Shown here: in pieces, positions 12,601-25,888 of the stretch | Layout of the letters: each line of letters starts with the position of its first letter | Numbering within the stretch: position 1 is the first letter of the stretch | Source: Oreohelix idahoensis | Taxonomy: Eukaryota; Mollusca; Gastropoda; Stylommatophora; Oreohelicidae | Length of the DNA stretch: 64,000 nt | Assembly (NCBI GenBank): GCA_024509875.1 | Contig: JAMPIV010004267.1 | Location: 558,001-622,000 of the forward strand | Direction: 5' to 3' | Notes under the pieces: model-generated | What the model saw: only the letters and a program-made list of their open reading frames with translations | Told to the model about the DNA's origin: nothing | Database searches by the model: none | Position numbers and translations under genes: made by a program

Positions 12601-12872
12601 TGGCGCAGCGGTCAACACGAAAGGTTTTGATTAGGAAACTGGATGTTGATCTGTTTAGGTTGTTTGGCCCAGCGGTCAACACGAAAGGTTTTGAAATGGA
12701 AACTGGATGTTGATCTGTTTAGGTTGTTTGGCGCAGCGGTCAACACGAAAGGTTTTGATTAAGAAACTAGATGTTGATCTGTTTAGGTTGTTTGGCGCAG
12801 CGGTCAACACGAAAGGTTTTGATTAGGAAACTGGATGTTGATCTGTTTAGGTTGTTTGGCGCAGCGGTCAAC
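12601..12872 (+). repeat. Penelope-like terminal repeats, 64-bp units, about 4.2 copies
   Basis: GGCGCAGCGGTCAACACG recurs at 12602, 12666, 12730, 12794 and 12858, exactly 64 bp apart (one unit has GGCCC). The last unit breaks off at CAACAAGC. The same unit lies upstream of the element at 5178-5276. Tandem partial copies and flanking direct repeats are characteristic of Penelope-like insertions. Confidence 0.9.
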
Positions 12873-13130
12873 AAGCACAATTCGACTACAGTGGCAAACA
12901 ACAACGTAAAGAGGCAGCGGGCCCAAATTAAGTGGGACCTTTATTGTATAAAGGCCTAACAACTATAATCATTAGACGGCGGAATCAGTACTCAAAATGT
13001 CTTACTTCGTCATCACTCCTTCAGCTCCTTAAGGACCAAATTAGTGCCACGCCCACGTTTCCTATGACATCCGGTCAAGATTTTTTCGTGTCTTCTTTAT
13101 CCCTTTCATTTTTGTCTGCAGAAAATGGGA

Positions 13131-13245
13131 CATGCTATGACGTTTAAACACGGGGATGCTATGACGTTTAAACACGGGGATGCTATGACGTTTAAACACG
13201 GGGATGCTGTGACATTTAAACACGGGGATGTTATGACACGGGGGG
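13131..13245. repeat. 24-bp tandem repeat, about 4.5 units
   Basis: ATGCTATGACGTTTAAACAC followed by GGGG repeats at 24-bp spacing, decaying in the last two units. Because 24 is a multiple of three it leaves an open frame on both strands, which I do not regard as a gene. Confidence 0.93.
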
Positions 13246-14908
13246 AGCACAAGGAAAATACGTGTATCAAGACGAGGGTACCATCCAACCACTACTTTCC
13301 GGGTCACCCACTTCTGCCAGGACCCAGGGAATGGAAAATCATTAACAATGAGATTGGAGCTGCAACAAACTGTCTTTAAATCGAAAATAAAACAAATAAA
13401 ATTATAGGTCAATTGCTCGTCTACCAAAATTCGACATTGGCACACAAAAAACGGAATTAAAGCACATTTTGTTACGTCACTGGCAATGAATAAAGTTAAT
13501 TGCTCATCCCACACCTGTAGAACAGGTATTGCGATAAAATGACTTCTGTATGCACGCAAACACCACAGGTATTCACACACGCCTCCTTTGTTTAATTTTT
13601 AGAAACACACCACGACAGGTATGGGGAGTCTTACATTTTAGGACAACGGTGGGAAAAAAACCAATCCACATAATTTGACACTTTTAATTAACTCTCTTTA
13701 CAATAATCAGACAGGAGAACTGTAACAACGATCACGCATCGGCAAATTAACATATTATCTGGACTTAGATACACCATATACTCATTCTAATTGAAACACA
13801 TCAGAGTTTGAGCGGGATATTTTTCTTCATACATCAAAAAAAAATTATAATTGTTAATCAATAATTAGCATGGCGAAAACGAAACCCGAACCGTGATGTA
13901 CTCGACATGCCACCACAAAGCTGTGGACTTTGGATCATATAAATGTTTTATGAGTTCAGGCTTACTACACGCAGATACACAGCACAATAAAGCAGTTGGA
14001 CCTGTACGCACTGTATAATGACAAATGTAGAGCACTCAAATGTAAACGTCGGGCCTACATGGTTAAACATGCCTTATTATTATTATCAGTGGTGTTTGTT
14101 CTTATGGGATAAAATGGTCAATTTCCACCAGAACTTAAAAACAAAAATCTTCCTTTCACATTTTAATAGTGACATATAACAAGTCTTTGTAGATGTATTA
14201 AAACTGCTACATATACCTCTACTCATCATCTCTCTCCCTATCATTCCTACTTTCTTAGTGCGAGTTTAATCTTCAGATCCTTTCTGAATTCATTGATCAA
14301 GCGAGTGCAATCCCCAAGAATGCGAAAGAAATGTTTGATGAAAAGTTTATGTTCCATAAATCTACCAGACACAACACTCCGACTGTTCCAGTAGGGATAT
14401 ATTCGCTGGTCCCCAAAATAACTATAAAGTTCTCTTGTCTTGATAGTCAGTGTTACCAAAGATGGGAGTTTTGTGAGTGAGTTAGTTAATGCTAATAAGG
14501 CAGCTCTGTGATTGAACCCTCATGTTTACAGTGCACGATGTAAATTGTTTTTTCTAATTGAATAATAATGTTCAGCGTGTAATTGTGCCCGCGTCAGTTA
14601 AATGTGCAAGTAGTTATATTGATTTTATTTTCAATTGGAGTTAATCCTTTTGATGTTGTTGTTATTCAAGTGCTAATTGGCCTTCCGCCAGAGACTGTAA
14701 TACTTGACTTTTGCTCATTTTTCTTTCCAGGTTCATTCTTCCGTTTAGGTTTAGTGAATAGCAATCTCGTATAATGGTTTTCAAATGATCCAACTGTAAC
14801 ACAGCAATTGTAGAAAATTCAATTAAAGTTTATTGAAGTCATTAGGCAAACACTGTAAATTTCACAATGATGGTTGGTTATCCAAGAGGAACATTTATAT
14901 ATCCACAA
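13246..14908. other. No gene recognised
   Basis: AT-rich DNA. The minus-strand frame across 13062-13580 is mostly the 24-bp repeat. The frame at 14247-14459 (minus) has no recognisable domain. Confidence 0.5.
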
Positions 14909-16805
<1,897 letters not shown>

Positions 16806-18480
16806 GTGTTTTCCTTTTATATTTGCCAGGAGCAGAATGTACAAGTATTTGAGAGCCTTTGCCGCAGTGGAGAGCAGACTGAAGATTCTGAGGAAGATGA
16901 GAGCTCCAATGAATCCGTCACAACATATGATGATGATAGCAGTGCGATGAGCTTGATGCCCTCCGACAACAGTGATACTGGTAGAGAGAGGAACTTTGAT
17001 GTTGAGATCACTGCTGGAGATATTGAGTTTTCTGATGTTTCTGGTGTCAATGCAGATGATGCAGGGATGGTGGAAATAGGCGTTGAAGATCAGATGGTAG
17101 CCAAAGACAATCCACGTTGATCTAAGAGTGTTCCACCAATTAAAAAGACAGCAATTCACAATATTTTCAAAGCCAATAAGAAAGCTTTGGCAACCGAAAC
17201 ACACAACGCCATCTGAGGCTTTTGAACTATTCCTAACTTTAGATATTGTGAACATGATTGTCGAATGCACAAATAGGGAAGATCATAAAAATTATGATTG
17301 TGATGGGAATGTGTGGTCAGATACTGATAAAATTGAAATAAGAGCTCTTTTTGCAGCTTTGCTTGCTTTAGGATCTCCCAACCAAGGTTATCTTGACACA
17401 AGTCATTTTCGGCGACATATGGGGAAGCCCCTTTGTCAGATCATTGTTTAGCTACAAAAGATTTGTCAGACTGTTTGGGTGCTATCGCTTTGATGACAAA
17501 GCCACTCGCACAGAAAGAATAAACTGCAATCCTGGTCCTTTCCTGACTATTGGCGAACAACTGGTGCCCTTCAGAGGAAGATGCAAATTCCGGATGTATA
17601 TACCGAGCAAGCTGCCTGAATTGGGCAGACGCTTGTTTTCCTCTGAGGGGCGTACCTTACATAGGAGAGGTTGGTCGACAGCCTGAAAAGGACCATGGAG
17701 AGAAGGTGGTCAAGGAATTAGTTGAGCCATACTTGAGGACTGGCAGAAACATTACATTTGAGCACTATGCACAAAGATGACAAAACTGAAGAGGGAGAGA
17801 AAAAGAAATCAAACATAGTACTCTTTTACAATGCCACAAAAGGTGGAACGGACGGGATAGACAAAATAGTCCACCAATTCTCATGCAAGAGAAAGTCCAA
17901 GCGTTGGCCCATGGTCTTTTTCACAAATATATTGGACCTTGGATGCCTTGCAGCTTTCGTGGTTTTTAGAGCTGCAAACCCAAACCACTGTCTGGCTGGA
18001 AAGGATGCGAGATCTGATTTCATTAGATCAGTAGCATCAGGACATGCAGAAGGTCAGCTCAATCGCCGCATTGGTTTACGAAACCTTTCAAATTATTTGA
18101 AAGATACCATTTCTCTAACAATCCAATGCTTGGATGGAACGAAAACTCCCCCGAAGAAAGAGAGGCCATTCAAACCCGTCCACTCCATCTAGAAAATCTA
18201 AGAAATCGATGAGCACATCAAAGGCTACAACCCCCAAATCAAAATCAGGTTCCAATGCCACAGCCAAGAAAAACAGCAAAGATGTGCTCTCTGTTCTTGA
18301 AAAAAAAAAAGATAAAAAGGTGTTCACTCAGTGTAGAGGATGTCATTCCTACATTTGCCCAGACCACAAACATGTTGTCTGTCTAGAGTGTGTCTACTCA
18401 GTGTAGAAGATGTCATTCCTACAATTTGTCCAGACCACAAGCATGTTGTCTGTCCAGAGTGTGTTGCAATGCCAGAATAA
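16806..18480 (+). pseudogene. piggyBac-type transposase relic
   Basis: An acidic N-terminal segment (16806-17120) ends in a stop. It is followed in shifted frames by AFELFLTLDIVNMIVECTN and DKIEIRALFAALLALG, then GPFLTIGEQLVPFRGRCKFR, KVVKELVEPYLRTGRNIT, SNIVLFYNATKGGTDGIDK and KRWPMVFFTNILDL. These are the ordered blocks of piggyBac (DDE_Tnp_1_7) transposases. The first catalytic Asp, normally in the D-E-Q-L-V-P block, is Gly at codon 17552-17554. A C-terminal Cys-rich domain (C-x2-C...C-x2-H...C-x2-C) is present near 18320-18400 and is partly duplicated just downstream. At least four frame changes or stops and the lost Asp show it is dead. The segment carrying the second Asp, around 17765, is deleted. 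Confidence 0.88.
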
Positions 18481-18699
18481 GAGTTGCGACAATAATTCAG
18501 CATATTTGGGCGTTCATGTTTTCTATTTCATTGTTATCTGAACAAAAAGTTCAATATTCATTGTTTATTGTTCTGAATTAAATATCAAGAAAACTTCCAT
18601 TACTCATGACTTCTTCCCTTATTTCCTAGTTTTTGTGTTTGTGAAGATATTGACAGTTTGGCTTGAAAAGAACACTTTATATTGCTCTATAACAAGTAT

Positions 18700-18786
18700 G
18701 GGTGCCCAAGCACCCACGAGATGGGTATAGCGTTTTTTTTCTCTATATCAAATGTCTGGGTGCCCGGGCACCCACGAGTTGGGAAT
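18700..18786. repeat. Two copies of a GGGTGCCC..GGGCACCC palindromic motif
   Basis: TGGGTGCCCAAGCACCCACG begins near 18700 and TGGGTGCCCGGGCACCCACG near 18759. The second contains a perfect 16-bp palindrome. The position just after the piggyBac relic suggests subterminal binding repeats of that transposon. Confidence 0.6.
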
Positions 18787-18789
18787 CAG

Positions 18790-20490
18790 ACTATGAAAAG
18801 CGAGTTGGGGTGAAGGTTAAGATGCCCACCGAAGAACAAAACAACTACAAAATGTTGAAGAAAGCTTTGCTCCATCGTTTTCAGTTGAACGCAGAGGCGT
18901 TTCGTGGCAAGCTCTGTCAGGCTAAGTGCTAGAAGGATCAGTCGTTTAGGCAATTTGCTACATTGTTACTACATGACTAGAAACGTACTTGGAGAAGTGG
19001 GGATCCCTCAGCACCTTCGACGAATCTAAAGAAGGGCTGCAGGAGATGATTATCGTGCAGCAGTTTACGGACTCTCTCACAACTGACATGAGACGGTTCC
19101 TAGCGGAGCACGGGGCCGAAACTCTTGAGCAGGTGGTGTTATATGCCGACAAGTATCAAACGGCCAGGTAGAAGTTAACCCTGTCAGGAAGCACGGCCAC
19201 GAGAATCGCTCCCACCAAACAGATCGTCCATCCACGGATGTGCAAGCAACGATCAACACCACACACAAAACGGCACAACAACTACAGGACAGCAACAGAG
19301 CAGTCAAGCACAGGGAAATGGAAGATGAATGGTATAGATTATAACACGTTGCGTGCCAGCTAACTAGGTCGACAGGGAAGCATGACCTCCAGACATACCA
19401 ACAAAAGCCCAGTCAACCCCCACCAAGAAAACGCCACAGTTGGTAACTGTAGAATGTTTATATGATTCTGGTTTAGAATTCCAATCTAAAGTCTCGCCAT
19501 CTTTGGTGAAGGCCCACCACTATACTGGTGAAACTAGAAATACAGGGGCCTCGGAAAATGTAGAGCCTATGATTCTTTAGGTTGCGGAAATTGAAGTTTC
19601 CATCCGGTTTGTCCAGGGAACAATCACAGCTGCAGTGGTAGATGATTTAGTACATTCTCTTATTTTATGGAGGAAATATGTCTTCCTTGGGGATCCCTCA
19701 CGTGACTCCAGGTCGACACAAGAGAGAGTGGACCCAGGGCACACCCAAGCGGAACCTGAGCTCTCATCTCTAACCAGCCTAAACATATCGGAGCTGAAGA
19801 AGGCACAAAGGGATGATAAAACCATAAAGCCTTGTTTCGCAAATTGTATGACAATTACTCCCATACTTCACAGGCAGCATATTATATGGAGAAGGGATTA
19901 GTATTCAGACAGGTAGGAAACAAGAGGCCATTAGTTGTCCCAGTCTCCTATCGCACCCGCCTGATGCAACAAATGCATAAACCTCATCGAGGTGTACGCG
20001 CCTTAATTAAGCATGTTTCCCTCGAATACTTCTGGCCGAGCATGCAACGCGACGTTCACAACATGTGAGAGATTCTTCTGTTTACCAAAGCTCAGGACAC
20101 CAGAATGGTGAACACCATAATTTATGTACGAGGAAGGAGATGGAACAGGGCACCTAACTCCCAACAATGGAGGGCTCTGACAATTACCCACCACTTCTTC
20201 TTAGTATAGCAGAGCTGAAAAAAGCGCAGGCTGATGATGTAACCTTAGAGCCCTGCTCTGAACAACGTCATATAGCACAGACCCATACTTCTATTGGAAC
20301 ATTTTTCAACGAATATGGAGTCCTATGTAGACGAACGAGACATGGGACCCGACAAATCGTCGTGCCTCTCCCATTAAGATCTCATATAATGAGAGCTGGT
20401 CATGTATCGCCATCAGGGATACACGTCAGCGACAGCAACGATGCACAATATAAACGCACATCACTTTTGGCCTGGTCAAAACCTCAGTAG
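18790..20490 (+). pseudogene. Ty3/gypsy relic: gag and integrase fragments
   Basis: 18820-18935 reads NNYKMLKKALLHRFQLNAEAF and 18989-19171 reads EMIIVQQFTDSLTTDMRRFL, the helical gag (SCAN-like) region of invertebrate gypsy elements. After about 450 bp without a clear frame, 19790-20070 holds LNISELKKAQRDDKTIKP and the integrase HHCC-type segment HKPHRGVRALIKHVSLEYFW. A second related segment, IAELKKAQADDVTLEP with HVSPSGIHV, follows at 20190-20460, so part of the integrase N-terminus is present twice. Protease, reverse transcriptase and RNase H are missing. Stops are frequent. Confidence 0.7.
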
Positions 20491-22807
20491 ATAGAAAAGA
20501 AAAAAACTTTACTACAAAGAGCAAACTTAGTTACCTGCAAAACTCACGAAAAAATGAACGCCCAAAGCTGGATATTCAATAAATATCTTAGGATAGGGGG
20601 TCTGTCACATAATTGGTCGTTCTCTTTAACGCATTTTCTCTCTCTCTGCCATTATCTATTCACTTTTCATTTTGGAGCACAGAAAGCTGTGCCCCAGTCA
20701 CTGTTTACATTTTCACACTCATGTCAGGTCAAGGCATCATTGACAATCCTTCAGCATTAATTTTAATTGTAATCGCTTAAGTGATTGCACCAGACTGACT
20801 TCAGGTGTTAATTGTTTGTTTATGATTGCGCAACCCACTTCCGTACAGACTGGTCAATCGGGATGTGTCGCTTCAGTGTTAATACAAGCGACTAGGAGTG
20901 TCTGATAAGTGATGCAATCATTCCTTCGAAGTTACCTGTGATGATAATTACAGATAATATCAATCTGGGGATACTTTTTGAAGTCATCAGTGTAAGCATG
21001 ATCGATCATAGATGGAAGCTGGCATACCATACATGGCGATTGTAAACAACTTATTTTATTTTCGCTTTTGTTTTGTAGGAATTTTCTATGAGAGAAAGGG
21101 AAATATACTCTCTTGCGTGTTATTGGCTTGGCATTTGAAATGTAAAAATAGAACATTTCTGATTGGAGCCTTGTCATATAGTAGCAATCTGGATGTGGGC
21201 CAAGCGTTGCCTTATAATTTAGCGCCTTCTGAGTGTACGACACTGTGAAATTCAACTTGTGAAGAAGACAGCCAGAGTAAGGAATAGGATGAGGATTCCA
21301 CTGTAAAGGACAGGACGTGTTTAAGCATCTTGTGGACTTGTATCCCAGGAAAACTCTAATTTCATTAATATGGAAAGCCTGGAATCCTAGGAACTTTAGC
21401 ACTAAGTCATAGTGGGATTCTATTTGCAAAGTAATACCCCAGACCACGTGTAAGAGGCATCTTAAACAAGTTGCCTTAACTATTTGTCTGAGCCAGAAGT
21501 CGGTATTTCCAAAAGAAATTTTGGGGTAAGTTGTACATTTTATAATCTATATATTGCATCATTAACATGTGAATATTGCTAGTGGATGTCCAAGTCATAC
21601 GAGGGTGGCAACCTCAGCATATAGAATGATGATTTCATGAACTTGCAAGAGCTGGTGACTGCTTTATGCTGTATTCTCATAGAGAATCAAAAGCAGAGGT
21701 AGTCCCAAATGGAGCAGGGAGTGGATGATGATAGAACTGATGTACATACTTATGATGTATTATTAACCTTTTCAACCAGTGCAAATGTAAATGTAAACAT
21801 GTTCAGTATACATGAGATGGATGTTTTCAGCTCACTGGGATTAATACTTATGCTCAGAGAGGGTAAAGTTCTGAGGCAGATGGGATAATGGAATGAAAAG
21901 TGGGACACCCGATTTTGTGTCAGGAAACCCACTACTCAGGAGGGTATTTGCTTCTCTCTTATTTCATGATACTAGTCGGTGGTACCAGTTAATAGTGCTA
22001 TCTGTGGAACAAGTGAGTAGTATAAGTGGCCTTGCAGTCAAAGCTCGACACCAACAGCAGACTGGTCTTAACAGACGCTGGACCATCTTCGCAATTACCC
22101 CATGATACTACGAGGGACGTGTTGCGGCCACCAGACTTTACCAGTGATGAAAGTGAACCAGTCTATAACCTGCAAAGGACAAGCATCGGCTGCAGCAGAA
22201 ACCAACTGACATTTTACTGGCAGTTAAGTACATATTGAAAGTGAACACTCTATTTTCAAATCAGAAAACACTTTTTTCATATCAGACCCTCACTTGTGAA
22301 GAAATTTTAAAAGACTTTATCTAAATTCACCCCACCCTTATTAACTTTACAACTGTTAATGATAACTGACTATTAAATTTTGTTATCAGTAAATACACAA
22401 ATTTATAGTTGATTTAGTCATCTTGAGTGAACTGCACCTGTATGTCTCAGTCATTTTAAGTATACGGAGCTATTTAAGTAATATTTTACTGAGTTAAATC
22501 AGTTGGGGGCTTGAACGAGCTAAAATACATAATAATCCTTCATAAAAGTAGGCAGGCAGATATGAACTAAACAATTGCTCAGTATTGTTCTTGATTTCTG
22601 AATTATCTCATGAATACTTCCTCGAGATAGAAGCATCATCATCCTTCTATCTACAACTCTGCCAGCAGTAATCTTGAGCAACCCTCAGTAGATACAGTAC
22701 TCTGAATTTTGGCCACTGTTGGACCATCACTGCAGAGCAAGAGGAGTAAATCCTGTGACAGCATGTGCTCTGACATAGGCTTCTTCATGGGTAAATAAAT
22801 AATATAC
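20491..22807. other. No gene recognised
   Basis: The longest frame, 20932-21447 minus (171 residues), is Cys/His/Tyr-rich without a family signature. 21893-22240 has two overlapping plus-strand frames, also unrecognised. No repeat structure seen. Confidence 0.5.
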
Positions 22808-22965
22808 TAAGGTATGTTTCAGGAAATAGAAATAGAAGACTAGACAACAGAAAAACAGAAGTGAGACTTCCCAGGAATCGAACTCAGGACCTTCCGAATT
22901 ACACCGCCTAGCTAAGAGAGTGAATCGTTACTATCCTCTCTGCCAACTAGGCACCATTAAAAATA
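22808..22965 (-). mobile_element. tRNA-derived SINE, minus strand
   Basis: On the minus strand a tRNA-like head has GCCTAGTTGGCAGAGAGG (A-box region) and GGTCCTGAGTTCGATTCC (B box). A body with TTCTGTTTTTCTGTTGTCTA follows. The same head and body occur at 48540-48730. The pol III promoter is internal to the tRNA-like part. Confidence 0.75.
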
Positions 22966-23320
22966 GTGCTTCGCGGACAGAGGTCTAGCACGATCTACCC
23001 ATATAACCCGGATATGTACCTGAGGATGACCCAGACTAATTTCCTTGGGTTTCCCTTAATTTGTTTATACTTCTTCATGGGTGCACAATTTAGTGAAAGG
23101 AGACTGCAGTGTGTATGTAAAAGCACAAATGCAGTTACTATATTTGATAATTTTATTGTGACAAGTTCCCCTGTGGATCTAATCAGCAGCTTATTTCTTC
23201 CTGAGCTGTCTCACTTAAATAAAAGCAAATGTTGTGTTGGTAAACAACAGCGCTTGCAGCAGTGGGTTGTCACCATTTATTACGTGAAGAGGTTGCCAGC
23301 AGCCACATGCACAACCCATA

Positions 23321-23812
23321 TTAACTCTTTGACTAGTAGGATAGTCAGTATTAACTCTTTGACTAGTAGGATAGTCAGTATTAACTCTTTGACTAGTAGG
23401 ATAGTCAGTATTAACTCTTTGACTAGTAGGGTAGTCAGTATTAACTCTTTGACTAGTAGGATAGTCAGTATTAACTCTTTGACTAGTAGGATAGTCAGTA
23501 TTAACTCTTTGACTAGTAGGATAGTCAGTATTAACTCTTTGACTAGTAGGATAGTCAGTATTAACTCTTTGACTAGTAGGGTAGTCAGTATTAACTCTTT
23601 GACTAGTAGGATAGTCAGTATTAACTCTTTGACTAGTAGGATAGTCAGTATTAACTCTGACTAGTAGGATAGTCAGTATTAACTCTTTGACTAGTAGGAT
23701 AGTCAGTATTAACTCTTTGACTAGTAGGATAGTCAGTATTAACTCTCTGACTAGTAGGATAGTCAGTATTAACTCTTTGACTAGTAGGATAGTCAGTATT
23801 AACTCTTTGATT
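23321..23812. repeat. 30-bp minisatellite, 16 full units
   Basis: TTAACTCTTTGACTAGTAGG followed by ATAGTCAGTA repeats with 30-bp spacing from 23321 to 23799. The unit starting at 23651 lacks two Ts, and a few units have G for A or C for T. The 30-bp period gives long open frames on both strands (INSLTSRIVS and QRVNTDYPTS units), which I regard as non-coding. Each unit starts with the TTAA-type terminus also found at 25266-25280 in reverse. Confidence 0.97.
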
Positions 23813-25280
23813 CCATAATTATTTTCCACTCTGCGCCAGAATTATTTTTTGAAGAATTCTAAACGGTGAAGTGTACTGACTTTTAGTGTAAATTTTATGT
23901 TAATCTTTTTCTGTGAACATGTACTTATTATATACCAAACTGTAGGGAAATTGATAGAAAATTGTAATATATAATGTCTTTGGTAGTATTAACACAAGTA
24001 TGTTCGGTATACTTAAAACATTTTGCATGTAAAATTGAAAAACACTAAAAAGTTAACTGTAGAATACGATCTTACCAAAGACAAATTACTGTTGTAGACA
24101 ATAAAACTTTCTTTTTAGTCTTCAAACGTCACGTTAATCCATATGCAAAGTAAAAAAAACATGCTTATAGCCACAATTAGTACATTTAGTGTTATTCACA
24201 CGTTTTTCTGTGGTCCTTTGTAATAAAAATATAAATTATGCAATCGTGCATTACGTAATTTTCAAACAAATAAAGAAGATTAACGTCATATAAAAACTTT
24301 TTTACACTTGTTTAACTTAATGTTTTAATAGTATCCCTAGCTTCATCTTCTACCAACAACTAGTGATTAGATGTCACGGTAAATCTAGTTTTGTTGCTTT
24401 TTGATCGGCCAGAATATGTCATATTCTCATATTATGACTACGTCCACTCATCAACTAAATCTAGTGTGTCTAGCTTTTCTGCACATATTCCATATTTTGA
24501 CAACAAACTGTGACTACCAAACAATTATCATCAATGTCAGCAATGTTTTAAAGTAGTCTGACACAGTTATTTGCATAGGAGACTTAGAAAATGTAAATAT
24601 AAAGCGTGACATATTTCTCTAGCAAAAACAACGAAAAACACAAACACGCGAATCTTCACAAAAATTGTGATAACATCAAAACACCCACATGTGCTGATTA
24701 ATAATAATAATAATAAATTCTTTAAGCACCAAACACGGCGCATAAGGCAGAAACCAGTGCTCTCCAGGTTGTACGTTGTGACGCCACTCCTCTTAGCTCT
24801 TGCACATTGTTTAATCCCAACGTTCTTCCTTCTCTTATTATTGTTCTTCTGAGTGTTTCTTTTGGTCTTCCTTTTTTCCTCTTACCCTCAGGAACCCAAG
24901 TGAGTGCCTGCAATGGTATTCTGTTGTTTTGCATTCGTAGGACATGACCGATATATGACCATCGTCTTTTCCTTATATAGTTGGAGACATATTTCTGCCT
25001 AGAGTCTTCTCTTATTTGTCGATTAGTCTTGAATTCTTTCCAACTGATGTTCATGAGTTTTCTAAGATATTTGTTCTCGAATGTGCTGATTAACTAGTCA
25101 AATTAGTTGTTTAAATAGTAGCGGAAGTCATTCTACGAGTTTTAAAATATGAACTGCATTAAACGGACGGTTTTTAGGGTTTATTCGTGATAAACTAAAA
25201 ATCACGCTCTGAGCGTTGCTCTGGCACGGCACGTTGAATATTGCAACGCTCAGAGCATTGGTCTGTAGTCAAAGAGTTAA
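23799..25280. mobile_element. piggyBac-like non-autonomous element (TTAA ends)
   Basis: The left end TTAACTCTTTGA at 23799 (TTAACTCTTTGACTA in the array copies) is the inverse of TAGTCAAAGAGTTAA at 25266-25280. TTAA followed by a short CTCTTTGA-like repeat is the pattern of piggyBac termini. The right end also holds an internal inverted pair, GCTCTGAGCGTTGC and GCAACGCTCAGAGC, near 25204-25255. No transposase is inside. A LINE end is inserted at about 24700-25054. The left boundary is uncertain because the minisatellite is made of the same terminus. Confidence 0.6.
24700..25054 (-). mobile_element. LINE 3'-end fragment (RTE-like C-terminus)
   Basis: The minus-strand frame reads RRWSYIGHVLRMQNNRIPL, PEGKRKKGRPKETLRRTI and QRTTWRALVSALCAVFG. 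This W-x-GH-x-xR / GKRK-x-GRPK pattern is the tail of RTE-like and related LINE polymerases. It ends in a TTA/TAA simple repeat at 24702-24716. The fragment is 5' truncated and lies inside the piggyBac-like element. Confidence 0.85.
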
Positions 25281-25886
25281 TCACCTTGTCTGAGGGAACA
25301 ATAGGCATGTTCATTTTTTATCTCAAAAGAGATCTGCGTGAATTACAAACGTAAAATAATGTACTAATAGGTGCAAAGATCTGATACATGTATCCTATAT
25401 AATTTCAATTTTGTGTTTTAGTTACACAGTTTACACAGTTTGTACTAATACCTCCCGCTTTTAACAAGGGACCTGGATATTTAATAAAATAAAATAATAC
25501 TGACTTCAATGTGATTTAAAAGAGACTTCCTATTTGTAAACTGTAATTTCTTCACTCATGTCCAGGTCATTCATGACATAATAAACATCACAATAACAAT
25601 TAACTGTCATTTTATTCTTTAAATGTTGTCACATTAACATGACAGCTGATTGTGAGATCTAGTCTGTTCAACACATGATGTCACAGTGGGCAACATTTTT
25701 TATCTGTCTGCTGTAACGTCTGTTTGTTGGCCATTTCAGGTTTGATTTTATTTCTGAGAATTTAAACCAACAAAATCAATTGTAAAATTGTAGCCACACA
25801 GTAACTGCTAATGACGTATTATCTAGTGAGGATACTAGTGAGGACCTAAATATTTCAAAACAGGAAGTGACTTTGCAATTAGCATG
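25281..25886. other. No gene recognised
   Basis: AT-rich spacer between two DNA transposons. Nothing else visible. Confidence 0.6.
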
Positions 25887-25888
25887 TA

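Noticed and set aside
13062..13580. 172-residue minus-strand frame with repeated HSIPVFKR-like units
   Set aside because: Created by the 24-bp tandem repeat; no domain outside the repeat.
20932..21447. 171-residue minus-strand protein
   Set aside because: No recognisable family, no repeat or splice context, composition like translated non-coding AT-rich DNA.
23321..23812. CRISPR array
   Set aside because: Contiguous 30-bp minisatellite with no variable spacers.
22966..23829. Long open frames (232 and 204 residues) on both strands across the 30-bp repeat
   Set aside because: They exist only because the repeat unit is a multiple of three and lacks stops; the units are nearly identical at DNA level, with no protein family signature.
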